Below, one piece after another: positions 1-7,377 of a DNA stretch of 64,000 nt. How positions within the stretch are numbered: position 1 is the first letter of the stretch; each line of letters begins with the position of its first letter. Below the pieces are notes generated by a model, which had not been told where the DNA came from, did no database searches, and saw nothing but the letters and a program-made list of their open reading frames with translations. A program made the translations under genes and the position numbers. This stretch comes from Collinsella sp. (GTDB taxonomy: Bacteria > Actinomycetota > Coriobacteriia > Coriobacteriales > Coriobacteriaceae): the NCBI GenBank assembly GCA_019413925.1, contig DXMY01000050.1, forward strand, positions 1 through 64,000, in the 5' to 3' direction.

Positions 1-29
1 TGCCGCCTTTGACCTTGTGTTCCTATATG

Positions 30-57
30 AAAAAAGGCCCCAACTTGCGTTGGAGCC
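30..57 (-). terminator. Rho-independent terminator of tRNA-Ala
   Basis: Read on the minus strand, a GC-rich stem (36-44 pairing with 49-57, with short internal mismatches) is followed by a run of six T. It lies about 17 bp downstream of the tRNA-Ala 3' end. Confidence 0.8.
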
Positions 58-73
58 TCATTCAATGCTCGGG

Positions 74-146
74 TGGAGACGAGGGGGATCGAACCCCTGA
101 CCTCTTGACTGCCAGTCAAGCGCTCTCCCAGCTGAGCTACGCCCCC
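74..146 (-). tRNA. tRNA-Ala (anticodon GGC)
   Basis: The reverse complement folds into a complete cloverleaf of 73 nt. The acceptor stem starts GGGGGCG, the D-arm is GCTC..GAGC, the anticodon stem CTTGA/TCAAG encloses a loop with GGC, and the T-arm carries GGTTCGATCC. CCA is not encoded. The gene is identical in sequence and orientation to the tRNA at 25014-25086. Confidence 0.97.
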
Positions 147-336
147 GTGCGAAGAAGTACTATACGGGAACTCGGACGGCGATGCAAGGACATTTTTGGA
201 AAAACTTTCCGGGGGCGCGGGCGCCGGAGTCGCGCGGGGCCGCGACGGCGGAGACCAGCGCCCGCGGGGCCGATGCGGGCGGGCGGCGCTGCCGCCGCCC
301 GCCTATCAGGCTCCACTCCGGTCGCCCCCGGGACCC

Positions 337-500
337 CCGCCACGAAACCGGCCCATCTACTACGTTTGGCCGGCATCCCCCGACCATGGCGTCTCGGGCA
401 AGAATAAAACCGCAGGTAGACGGCCTGCGGTTTTCGCGAAATACGGGGTATGGTCGAGGGGTCGGGGTTAAACGTAGTAGATGGGCCGGTTTCGTGGCGG
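337..500. repeat. Long intergenic inverted repeat with nested hairpin
   Basis: Positions 337-367 and 470-500 are perfect reverse complements (31 bp), separated by 102 bp. Nested inside is a second 11-bp stem (406-416 with 424-434) flanked by A/T runs, which would look like a bidirectional terminator. There is no credible coding sequence. The element fills the gap between the 553-1710 gene and tRNA-Ala. It could be a MITE-like insertion or a terminator structure. Confidence 0.75.
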
Positions 501-552
501 CGGCATCGCGGGCAGCCGACCGAGGGCGCCCGGAAATGAGCAAGGCACCCGT

Positions 553-1710
553 CTAACGACCGATTTCCAGCCAGTTGCATAGTACGTTGGCTCGCAACTC
601 CATTTCCGTCGTCTTTTGCGCCTTAGTTTTGCACCTATAGCGTAATTCCAAGCGCGAGCAAAGACTTCTCACGATCGTATCAAGCTGCTCGGCATCGTTA
701 AGCATGTCGTGCGTAACCAGGAAGACGTCGTACCCCATACTTTGCAGCGCCGTCATTCGTTTGGCATCGTGGTCGAGCACGGCGCCTGATCCGTGGATGA
801 CCTCTCCCTGAATCTCCACGATGCCTGCCTTCATTATGGTTGGATTCACGATCACGATATCCCCGTAGCAGACATTTTGCCCTGCAATGATCTGCGCCGA
901 TGCGGTAAGCGGCGTAAGGTCGTTAACATAAACGTTTCGAAAGCCGGCACCGCCGCGAGAGCGAGGAAGCGATAGTAATAAAATTCCTGCAACTTCAAGC
1001 GGAGAAGCTGCTATACCTGTCACCAGCTGCGCGGCGTTGTAAAACTTTGTACCCCACTTTCGTCTTTTCATCTTACTGGCGTACTCATGAAGCTCGTGTA
1101 ATTCGATGAGCGGCTTCCTCATCCAGAGCGAAATGCCCTTTAGCCTTGTGACCTCCTTCGTCTTCTTTTGTCCGTTGGGCCCCTTCGTATTTACCTGTTC
1201 TTTGGCATTTATGCGCACATAAACGCGTTTCCATTGTGGTTCGTCTTGGCTTTCATCGAGGTCAAAGAGGGATTCGGTGGTTGCATTCTCGGCAGCCTCA
1301 TTGGCTTTGTCTAGTTCCGCTTCTACTGCTACCGTGGGCTCAAAGACTGAGAACCATCCGCAGAATTCGTACATGGCAAGGACAAGATCGGTTGGAGATA
1401 CAAAGCGCGCCATGGTAAATAGCGTCGCAAGTGGATTGGTAACCCTAAAGCCCATCGCGGTTTCCAGCGTGCTATCTACCTCCGAAGCATCATCACAGTG
1501 GATTGTTGTCCGTAATCCCGAATGGAAATTAAAGCCACCGGGCACTGTTGCGGTAATAATCGGGGTCTTGAGGATGTCGACTACAAAGGGCGATTGAGAT
1601 AGGGCTCGCCAGCCGTTTTCTGGGGCTGGCAGTCTCGGGTAGAGGTCGCGGACCTGTGGCGGGCAGCGCCAATAACGGAATGCGGTGTTTGCGCAGACGA
1701 TTTCTTCCAT
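553..1710 (-). CDS. Hypothetical protein with Vsr/DUF559-like endonuclease fold at the C-terminus
   Basis: This is a 385-aa soluble protein; I do not recognise the full-length family. Around residues 295-340 the pattern VEIQGEVIH, then D and R about a dozen residues on, then GYDVFLVT, resembles the E-x-Q/H-D..R core of DUF559/Vsr-type restriction-like nucleases, so a nuclease-like fold is inferred. The middle (about 140-190) is acidic then lysine-rich and probably a linker. The ATG start is preceded by AGGGAAG at good spacing. It stands alone between two tRNA genes, where accessory genes are common. The function is unknown. Confidence 0.6.
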   Translation of the reverse strand: MEEIVCANTAFRYWRCPPQVRDLYPRLPAPENGWRALSQSPFVVDILKTPIITATVPGGFNFHSGLRTTIHCDDASEVDSTLETAMGFRVTNPLATLFTMARFVSPTDLVLAMYEFCGWFSVFEPTVAVEAELDKANEAAENATTESLFDLDESQDEPQWKRVYVRINAKEQVNTKGPNGQKKTKEVTRLKGISLWMRKPLIELHELHEYASKMKRRKWGTKFYNAAQLVTGIAASPLEVAGILLLSLPRSRGGAGFRNVYVNDLTPLTASAQIIAGQNVCYGDIVIVNPTIMKAGIVEIQGEVIHGSGAVLDHDAKRMTALQSMGYDVFLVTHDMLNDAEQLDTIVRSLCSRLELRYRCKTKAQKTTEMELRANVLCNWLEIGR

Positions 1711-2012
1711 TTGCGTCTTCCCTGGTATCGGCTATAGACCGTGCGGATTGTGGACATCGCCGATTATCTACTGGGGCATCATGCGGGTAAGTACCGGAAG
1801 CTGACCAAATGCTTGACGAGTTCTGCTGAAAAACCGTCGTGTGATAGAAATCCGCTGGAAGGCGCTCTGGGCATGCGGTCCCTGTCTCCACATTTGCGTT
1901 CGAATCACATGGGGAGTTCAATGAAAATACAGATGTGTTTTATGCAAAACATGCAATGGCGTCAGCAAAAAGGGCGCGATAAAAAACGACGCCTTATACG
2001 ACTTCGATTCGA
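1711..2012. other. Gene-free interval
   Basis: Holds the presumed promoter of the 385-aa protein on the minus strand. I see no convincing gene; the plus-strand reading frame across it runs into the tRNA-Val gene and is judged spurious. Confidence 0.4.
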
Positions 2013-2048
2013 TTTTGGTGTCACTTTTGGTGTCACCCTTGGTGTCAA
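2013..2048. repeat. 12-bp tandem repeat, three copies
   Basis: The unit TTTTGGTGTCAC occurs at 2013-2024 and 2025-2036, and a diverged copy at 2037-2048. It adjoins the terminator of tRNA-Val, a usual place for integrase attachment sites, but no integrase gene is present. Confidence 0.7.
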
Positions 2049-2050
2049 AA

Positions 2051-2082
2051 AGAAAAAGGCCAGAGGCTTAACACCTCTGACC
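2051..2082 (-). terminator. Rho-independent terminator of tRNA-Val
   Basis: On the minus strand, a 9-bp stem (2074-2082 with 2058-2066, one mismatch) is followed by TTTTTCTTTTT, immediately downstream of the tRNA. Confidence 0.85.
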
Positions 2083-2093
2083 TGCTCTTTTGA

Positions 2094-2168
2094 TGGTGGG
2101 CGATACAAGATTCGAACTTGTGACCCCATCCGTGTGAAGGATATGCTCTACCCCTGAGCCAATCGCCC
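2094..2168 (-). tRNA. tRNA-Val (anticodon CAC)
   Basis: The reverse complement gives GGGCGAT pairing with ATCGCCC, an anticodon stem ATCC/GGAT with loop TTCACAC (anticodon CAC), and a T-arm with AGTTCGAAT. The terminal CCA is encoded (2094-2096), unlike in the tRNA-Ala genes. Confidence 0.95.
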
Positions 2169-2306
2169 GTCGCCTTTCGGCAAAAGAGATACTAACATAG
2201 CCGTGCGCGGTTTACCAAGAACTTTTTGCCCTCGATTATAAATTCGTGAGAGCAAACCGCCCTGTTTCAACCCAGTCAACCAACAAAACCGCAGCTTAAC
2301 CACCCT

Positions 2307-3095
2307 TTATCGTTTAATCCACGAGGACTCGGGACGGCAGATAAGTCGCGCGTTGTTGTAAGCCATGTCGAGCGTGAGACAGGTACGCGCTGCGTAGAAA
2401 CCGTCCTCGCGCTGGATGGTCAGCGCCAGCTCGGGCTTGTCGCCGGTCAGGCACAGCGGCAAGAGCAGCTGGATCCGGCCGCCGTAGAACTGCGGCACAG
2501 CGAGCGTGTAGTTTGCGGCGGCGCGGCGGGCGGCCTAGACGACGGCGCCCTCAAAAGCGCGGCGCAGCAGCAGCGAGTTGTCCTCCCCCATCAGGCTGGC
2601 GGGGATGCGCGTAAGGTTTTCCTCGTCGCCCAGAATGTGGTCGATGTTGGAGCGGATGGGCAGTCGATAGTCAAAGACCAGCTCGGAGGGGTCCTCGGCA
2701 AAGCGCACGCGGCACGGCAGGTACTCAAACGAGACCAGCATGGGGTCGCTCTCCTTAAAGAAGCCCTTCAAAAACCAGCGCTGGCGCGCGTCGGGCTTGG
2801 TGTTGGGCTCAAACAGGCCGTAGATGGTCTCGTAGCGACGCGTGTACAGGCCGGTATTGAACAGGCAGCGGTCATCGTCGAACACCAGCGGCAGGTTGGA
2901 CGGCCCGGTCTGGTCCAAGTCACGCTCGGTCAGGAACACCGCGCGGCTAAACGAAAACGACAAGTAGTTTTTGAGGATGCGATTGCCGGGACCCCAGTCC
3001 TCGGGGTCGGCGAGGTCGACCAAGCGGTCGTAGCAGGGCTCGGGGCAAAACGCGAAGTCGTACACATTGCTGCACAGAGTGCTGGGGATCTCCAT
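2307..3095 (-). pseudogene. DUF3825-family gene interrupted by an in-frame amber codon
   Basis: Two collinear segments in the same frame (upstream to 2535 and downstream to 2307) are separated only by one TAG at 2535-2537. Read through, they give one protein of about 262 residues. The C-terminal part, with NYTLAVPQFYGGRIQLLLPL then a TLDMAYNNARLI-RPESSW stretch, matches what I know of DUF3825 (unknown function). One C-to-T change from CAG (Gln) would create the stop. No other damage is visible, so the lesion is recent, or a sequencing error. The ATG at 3095 is chosen over an upstream TTG (3110). Confidence 0.7.
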
Positions 3096-3140
3096 GTGGT
3101 GTCCAATCAATTCATTAACCGGCGTGCGGATGCTTAGATT

Positions 3141-3656
3141 CTATACGAGCGACAGATCGCCCGTGCCCGCAACGAATCCGCAGCGCAGCTCTTCGGCTAG
3201 CTCGCTGTTCGTGCGGCGACTGGAAACGAGGTCCTGGATCCAGGCGTAGTACTGGTTGTCTTTTGGTTCGGGGCTGTCAGACAGCACGACCGGAGTGCCT
3301 GCGAACCTTAAGACGGACAACGCAAAGACAAGGCTGGTTCGTTTGTTACCGTCTTCAAAGATGTGGTCCTTGACCATGTGCTCGGCCACGTAGGTGACCT
3401 GGTCAAAGATGTCTGCGAAGCGATCGGCCGGCGATTGACCGAATATCGTACAGAATGCACCCGCAAGCACGGACTCGACGCTTCCAAGCTCAAGCGCGGC
3501 CCGGTCGCCTGTGGCGTCGGTTGTATAGCAGCGCCCGACCGTTATGAGCGTGCTGTGCAGGCGCATCACGGCCGCGGCCATATCTTCGAGCGAACCGGCA
3601 TCATCGAGCACGAGCGGCGCGAACGGATGCGCTCCCCGCTTCGTGTCCGCCATCAT
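3141..3656 (-). CDS. Doc-type Fic family toxin
   Basis: A protein of 171 aa. The Fic/Doc active-site motif HIFEDGNKRT (consensus HxFx-D/N-A/G-NKR) lies at about residue 105. Doc proteins of this length phosphorylate targets such as EF-Tu, whereas longer Fic proteins AMPylate; the chemistry here is inferred from family. The reading frame extends upstream to 3800, but the ATG at 3656 overlaps the stop of the 61-aa upstream gene as ATGA, which decides the start. Position and overlap indicate a toxin-antitoxin operon with translational coupling. Confidence 0.8.
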   Translation of the reverse strand: MMADTKRGAHPFAPLVLDDAGSLEDMAAAVMRLHSTLITVGRCYTTDATGDRAALELGSVESVLAGAFCTIFGQSPADRFADIFDQVTYVAEHMVKDHIFEDGNKRTSLVFALSVLRFAGTPVVLSDSPEPKDNQYYAWIQDLVSSRRTNSELAEELRCGFVAGTGDLSLV

Positions 3657-3838
3657 GAGTTCTCTAAGAGCCTGAGCGCGTTGGGCATGTTCGAAATGGT
3701 CAGCCGAATAGCTTCGTCGATTGACGTGGTACCGCCGAGCAAAATCGGTGATGCTGAATTTGCCACGTGCGCAGTTGAATGATCTTCTTGAGCAACGCAA
3801 TCAGCGCCGTCATCTTGTTGAACATAGCTCCAAGGCAT
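3653..3838 (-). CDS. 61-aa putative antitoxin upstream of doc
   Basis: The ATG at 3838 has a strong GAGGAG ribosome-binding site six bases upstream. The TGA stop overlaps the ATG of the Doc toxin by the 4-base ATGA junction. The C-terminal third (TSIDEAIRLTISNMPNALRL) looks helical and could be the toxin-neutralising segment, as in Phd antitoxins. I recognise no DNA-binding domain in it, so it does not look like a standard Phd. The antitoxin role is inferred from position and coupling. Confidence 0.6.
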   Translation of the reverse strand: MPWSYVQQDDGADCVAQEDHSTAHVANSASPILLGGTTSIDEAIRLTISNMPNALRLLENS

Positions 3839-3849
3839 GTCTGACTCCT

Positions 3850-4539
3850 CTATAGCTTTACAGACGAAATAGCCTGCGAGTCGTACTCCAGAGCAATCGG
3901 TTGCCAGACGAGGTCTTCGATGGTGCAGTTTAGGGTGTCTGCAAGCGCCAATGCCGAGGAAACCGAGGCACGGCGTAGGTCGAGCTGGTTCTGCTCGTAG
4001 AGTTGTATGGCGCGAAGCTTAACCCCCGATTGGGCGGCGAGCTGTTTTTGCGTTAGTCCGGCAGCCTTTCGTGCCGCCTTGAGGCCCTTTTTGTCTGCCT
4101 GGGCGTTGTTCCATTTTTCGATGACAATCTGGGCGAATTTATCTTCGGAGGCCTCGTGGAGCGGATGGTACGAGCCGATGATCCAATCGAGCGGAGCGAC
4201 TTCGAGTAGCTTATTAAAGCCCAAGCTGCTCATCCATTGCGTATAGGCCAAAACCCAGCCCGCCCAATACTGAGGCGAACGGTCGAACGGATAGGTCTCC
4301 CTGCATTCGACGGGAGTCAGTCCCGCATGGGCAATAATATCGCGCGCGAGCTCGTCGCCCGCCATGCCGCAGACGACGCGAGGCATACCGCGCTCAAACT
4401 GTTTCATCTCAAGAGCGTTCGACAGGATCGCCGTCAACTCGGCTGGAGTCAGCCCTTGGTCACAGAGGGCAAAATCGACCGCCTCGCCCAGCGTTCTCAT
4501 GGCATCCTCGAGATATATCTCACTGTAGGCGTGGGTCAT
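3850..4539 (-). CDS. XRE-type HTH protein, partner of the DUF3990 protein
   Basis: A protein of 229 aa. The C-terminal part (about residues 155-215) is a canonical HTH_3/XRE domain: LKAARKAAGLTQKQLAAQSG, then a second helix pair ending in LNCTIEDLV. The N-terminal 150 residues are a helical region I cannot name and may bind the partner protein. Its start lies 20 bp inside the end of the DUF3990 gene, so both are on one transcript. It probably neutralises the partner and represses the operon through the palindrome at 5201-5253. Confidence 0.75.
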   Translation of the reverse strand: MTHAYSEIYLEDAMRTLGEAVDFALCDQGLTPAELTAILSNALEMKQFERGMPRVVCGMAGDELARDIIAHAGLTPVECRETYPFDRSPQYWAGWVLAYTQWMSSLGFNKLLEVAPLDWIIGSYHPLHEASEDKFAQIVIEKWNNAQADKKGLKAARKAAGLTQKQLAAQSGVKLRAIQLYEQNQLDLRRASVSSALALADTLNCTIEDLVWQPIALEYDSQAISSVKL

Positions 4540-5188
4540 CGCCCGTCATCCCCTCTCGAATGATATCGACGATACGAATTCCCTCAAATGGATTTTCGCC
4601 AAGTAGCTCCCGGTAGTGCGCTCTTGCCGCTTCATCTCGTTCCTTGGCCAATGGACCATACAGAGCTTGCTGCGCACGTTCAAATCCAGCAAAACGAACG
4701 CTCTTAAACGCACGCTCGCTTTTGAGCACAATCTGCTCCCCCAGGTTACCGAGCCTCATAGATCGTCCAAGCTGATCGACGGTGATCGTATTGTTTACAA
4801 AAGCTCTGGCATAGCTAAAGTACGAGTCGTCCGCACGCCACCCCCTTATTACGTCGCAAGTGCTCGTCCGAGGTAGAAAGTGATCATGGAGATATTCGCA
4901 CGCCCCCGCGGCAATGGCGGTATCTTTGTGAAAAGAACGATGCTCAACGAGCAACGCTATCCAATGCAGGACGCAATATTGCGGCGATAGCAAGTCGAGA
5001 ACTTTGAGATCGGCTATATCGAGTTCATAGCGATTCGCAAAGCCATCGGCATCGCGCGAGCATGCCCATTCCCTTGCAAGGTCGAGGCTCTCTGTGCAAT
5101 AGAATCCCTGTCCATAGTCGTTATGGATTTTCCCCAGGCCAAGCTGGGGAGTCTCAATGATTTTCTGAGAACCATGCCACAGTTCCAC
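4520..5188 (-). CDS. DUF3990 protein, putative ADP-ribosyltransferase-like toxin
   Basis: A protein of 222 aa. The N-terminus shows the DUF3990 signature: LWHGSQKII at residues 3-11, then DYGQGFYCTE and the nearby LAREWA. DUF3990 is regarded as distantly related to ADP-ribosyltransferases; I infer possible toxin activity from this and from the overlapping HTH gene. The start ATG is close to the palindromic promoter region. It is first gene of a two-gene operon. Confidence 0.75.
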   Translation of the reverse strand: MELWHGSQKIIETPQLGLGKIHNDYGQGFYCTESLDLAREWACSRDADGFANRYELDIADLKVLDLLSPQYCVLHWIALLVEHRSFHKDTAIAAGACEYLHDHFLPRTSTCDVIRGWRADDSYFSYARAFVNNTITVDQLGRSMRLGNLGEQIVLKSERAFKSVRFAGFERAQQALYGPLAKERDEAARAHYRELLGENPFEGIRIVDIIREGMTGDDPRLQ

Positions 5189-5200
5189 GCGAGTCTCCTA

Positions 5201-5253
5201 ACAGGTATCGCTCTAGCGATAGTATAACATACTATCGCTAGAGCGATACCTGT
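5201..5253 (-). promoter_or_regulatory. 53-bp palindromic operator/promoter of the DUF3990-HTH operon
   Basis: Positions 5201-5225 and 5229-5253 are perfect reverse complements around a 3-bp centre. Each arm itself holds a dyad TATCGCT-NN-AGCGATA (5206-5221 and 5233-5248), so the element is a palindrome of palindromes. The AT-rich centre could supply a -10 box. The first gene starts 12 bp further on. This is the layout expected for cooperative autorepression by an HTH antitoxin. Confidence 0.75.
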
Positions 5254-5386
5254 ATTCAAATAGCAAGAGGGTGTCTGGAACCGAGTTTGAGTTCAATACT
5301 GACTTCTAAGGCTCGCCGTGTCCGGAAGTATGCGACAAAACTCAGACTTGCTGATCACGCCGGAGCACACTAACGCCTCGTCCTGC

Positions 5387-5686
5387 TTACAGAGCTTCAT
5401 AGACACGCACCTCATCTTGCTCGATGCTTTTGCGGAATGCCGGGCGCATGTGCTCTGGTGGGTTGGTGACGATATCAACCTTTCGCCCAAGTTCCCTCTC
5501 GAGCTCATGGGAGAGTTCGTAAAGCGTGCCGAACGTCATAGTGTTGCCGCATACTAGGCGCAAGTCAATATCGCTATCGGGCGTTTGTTCGCCTCGGGTA
5601 AATGAGCCAAATAAATAGGCTTCGCTGACGTCGTATTGAGCCAGCACGCGGGATACCGCGGATGATATGTAATCAAATGAAATCAT
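5387..5686 (-). CDS. MNT-type minimal nucleotidyltransferase, possible orphan antitoxin
   Basis: A protein of 99 aa with the polymerase-beta-like motif GSFTRGEQTPDSDIDL at residues 27-42 (GSxxRG..SDxD, metal-binding Asp pair). In MntA-HepT systems such proteins AMPylate a HEPN toxin. No HEPN gene follows: only about 130 bp remain before the 5201-5253 palindrome, holding at most a 35-codon reading frame (5293-5400) I do not recognise. It may be an orphan or what remains of a lost pair. Confidence 0.7.
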   Translation of the reverse strand: MISFDYISSAVSRVLAQYDVSEAYLFGSFTRGEQTPDSDIDLRLVCGNTMTFGTLYELSHELERELGRKVDIVTNPPEHMRPAFRKSIEQDEVRVYEAL

Positions 5687-5750
5687 GTCTCAATTGGGCG
5701 ATTAACAGTAGAACGTCCGAGGGCCAGCGCCGAAACCGCCGGTCTGGCTT

Positions 5751-5954
5751 TTACCGTTCTGCAAGCTCGAAGATAAACGGAGCGTTTGATCTAACGAACT
5801 CGGTCAAAAAAACCAGATCGTCAGTAGTAAATCCTTCGACTTTGAACCAATTAACCCTAGGCAAGAAGCATTCCGCATGGTCAAAGCCAGGGCCAACCGG
5901 ACCCTCAACGGCTACGCGAACGGTCCCGTCATCCCTAGCATAAGCAGAGTTCAT
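5751..5954 (-). CDS. 67-aa hypothetical protein
   Basis: A small acidic protein of unknown family, with no membrane segment. It starts 18 bp after the stop of the 174-aa gene and is probably co-transcribed with it. GGAG lies very close to the ATG, so the start is not certain. Confidence 0.4.
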   Translation of the reverse strand: MNSAYARDDGTVRVAVEGPVGPGFDHAECFLPRVNWFKVEGFTTDDLVFLTEFVRSNAPFIFELAER

Positions 5955-5971
5955 TACTCCGCCCCGCTGTC

Positions 5972-6496
5972 CTAGATAAACTCTCCCGTCTCCAGGTCTA
6001 CGAAGTCCGCGAGCTTTATCTTTCCGGAGAAGCCGCTCCCCTTGTACTTTCCTGCATAGGTCTCAGAGTCGAACTTGAACGAAATGTTATAAAGCTTTCC
6101 GGTCTTTGTCTTCCTGATCAGCCCGTTTTCCAGCATGTAGCTCAGTACCCTCTTATGGCTTTCTCTATCGTTACCGTTTAGGTAAAAGCAGCAGACACCT
6201 TGTTTCGAGCCCGCCGCGATGAGCGTTTCGGGGTTCGAGTATTTGGCCTCTACGACGACGCCATCTAGAACTGCCGTTCCGACAATGTCGTCCATGAGGG
6301 CGGTTTTGAATGGAGAGAAGAAGAACATCCATTTGCCGCATTGAACGGGATCTATGTCGTGGATTCGCTCCTTATTGATAAACCAAATCCATGAGAACGA
6401 TTTGACCCTGGCAATCGAGCCGGATTCGTTAAGAAGCGTTTCTTCGACGGACGGCGTTAATTCCTCGTTGTTGCCAGTGTTATTTGAGCTTGCCAT
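5972..6496 (-). CDS. 174-aa hypothetical protein
   Basis: A soluble protein I do not recognise. The central part contains alternating aromatic/beta-rich stretches (GKWMFFFSPF; GVVVEAKYSNPETLIAAG; KQGVCCFYLN) followed by a short winged-helix-like segment (about residues 115-145). The VEAKY pattern is loosely reminiscent of nuclease cores, too weak to assign. It follows the GIY-YIG gene by 23 bp and precedes the 67-aa gene, so the three likely form an operon. Confidence 0.5.
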   Translation of the reverse strand: MASSNNTGNNEELTPSVEETLLNESGSIARVKSFSWIWFINKERIHDIDPVQCGKWMFFFSPFKTALMDDIVGTAVLDGVVVEAKYSNPETLIAAGSKQGVCCFYLNGNDRESHKRVLSYMLENGLIRKTKTGKLYNISFKFDSETYAGKYKGSGFSGKIKLADFVDLETGEFI

Positions 6497-6519
6497 TTCA
6501 TTTAACCTAACATTCGACT

Positions 6520-7110
6520 TTAATAGAGCACCTCATCAGCAGCCTCGAGCGCTTGTATCGCTGCGCGTTTTTGCTCATTGAGACTTTCGTAGCCGCTTCC
6601 CGACAGCGGGATTATTCGCACGTTGAATGAGTCACCGTACTTGTAATCGGCATACACATCGCAATTGCCCCTACCGAGAAACTGTATGGCCGCCCGATCA
6701 ATTGCCTTTGCGCTTTGGCCTACGTAGTACAGATCTTTGGTTGCATTATGGACAATGAAGATGCCAGTAATTTCACCTTGCTGTGTCAGGGCCTTTCGCT
6801 GAGCGATAAACTCTTCGGCGCTTGCGACGATTTGCGGATCATCTTCTAGGAGCGATTGGCGTATCCCCAGTAGTTTCTCTTGTTGCTTTGATGCCGTAAT
6901 AACAAGAAGGAGCCCGTCCACAAAAAAGAACAAGCCAAAGAGCAAGAAAGGAAAAGAAAGCGAACCATATATGTTGGCACTCGATGACAGAGCGGAAAAG
7001 AGACTGACAATTACCAACACAAGACCAGAAGCGCTGATGACTTTTCCGATCGGGATGAGCCTCCTTGGAGGGGCCGATGCGACGGTTTTGATTTGATAGT
7101 AGTTCCTCAT
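6520..7110 (-). CDS. Membrane-anchored GIY-YIG domain protein
   Basis: A protein of 196 aa. Two hydrophobic helices (about residues 20-42 and 47-72) are followed by a short linker and a C-terminal GIY-YIG-like domain (about 110-190): GIFIVHNATKDLYYVGQS, a distal Arg/Gln-rich helix, and a late NEQKRAAIQAL segment. In the signature the first tyrosine is replaced by Phe (GIF) and the second motif reads YYVGQS. Most GIY-YIG nucleases are soluble, so the twin-helix anchor is unusual. It heads a probable three-gene operon of unknowns. DNA cleavage at the membrane is conjecture. Confidence 0.65.
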   Translation of the reverse strand: MRNYYQIKTVASAPPRRLIPIGKVISASGLVLVIVSLFSALSSSANIYGSLSFPFLLFGLFFFVDGLLLVITASKQQEKLLGIRQSLLEDDPQIVASAEEFIAQRKALTQQGEITGIFIVHNATKDLYYVGQSAKAIDRAAIQFLGRGNCDVYADYKYGDSFNVRIIPLSGSGYESLNEQKRAAIQALEAADEVLY

Positions 7111-7377
7111 GGTATGACTCCAGTGATATAGGCAATTGGATCCAAATGGAGCTTTATAAACGGCAGTATTTGAATTGCAATTATCTTATCGCTCTGGCAG
7201 ATGGGGTGTAAGGCTCAACATCGGTAATGGATCGAGAGGCAGTCGAGCTGAACAAAATAGTGCCGTCGCAGCGATGGCCGATACGGCACCAATCTCTAAG
7301 AAATTGATTTAGTGGAAGGCTAAAGGCTTCTGCAATAGCTGCATTCACTTCTCCCCTGGTCTCACTTAAACGAGGCC

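Noticed and set aside
9..407. 132-codon frame across the first tRNA-Ala
   Set aside because: It shares its start-proximal peptide with the frame at 24916-25242 only because both read through the identical tRNA gene.
1741..2157. 138-codon frame ending in tRNA-Val
   Set aside because: Reads through a 12-bp repeat, a terminator and the tRNA; it might contain an integrase relic but I could not identify any integrase motif.
5254..5400. HEPN toxin partner for the MNT protein
   Set aside because: The space is too short and the 35-codon frame there shows no HEPN RxxxxH motif.
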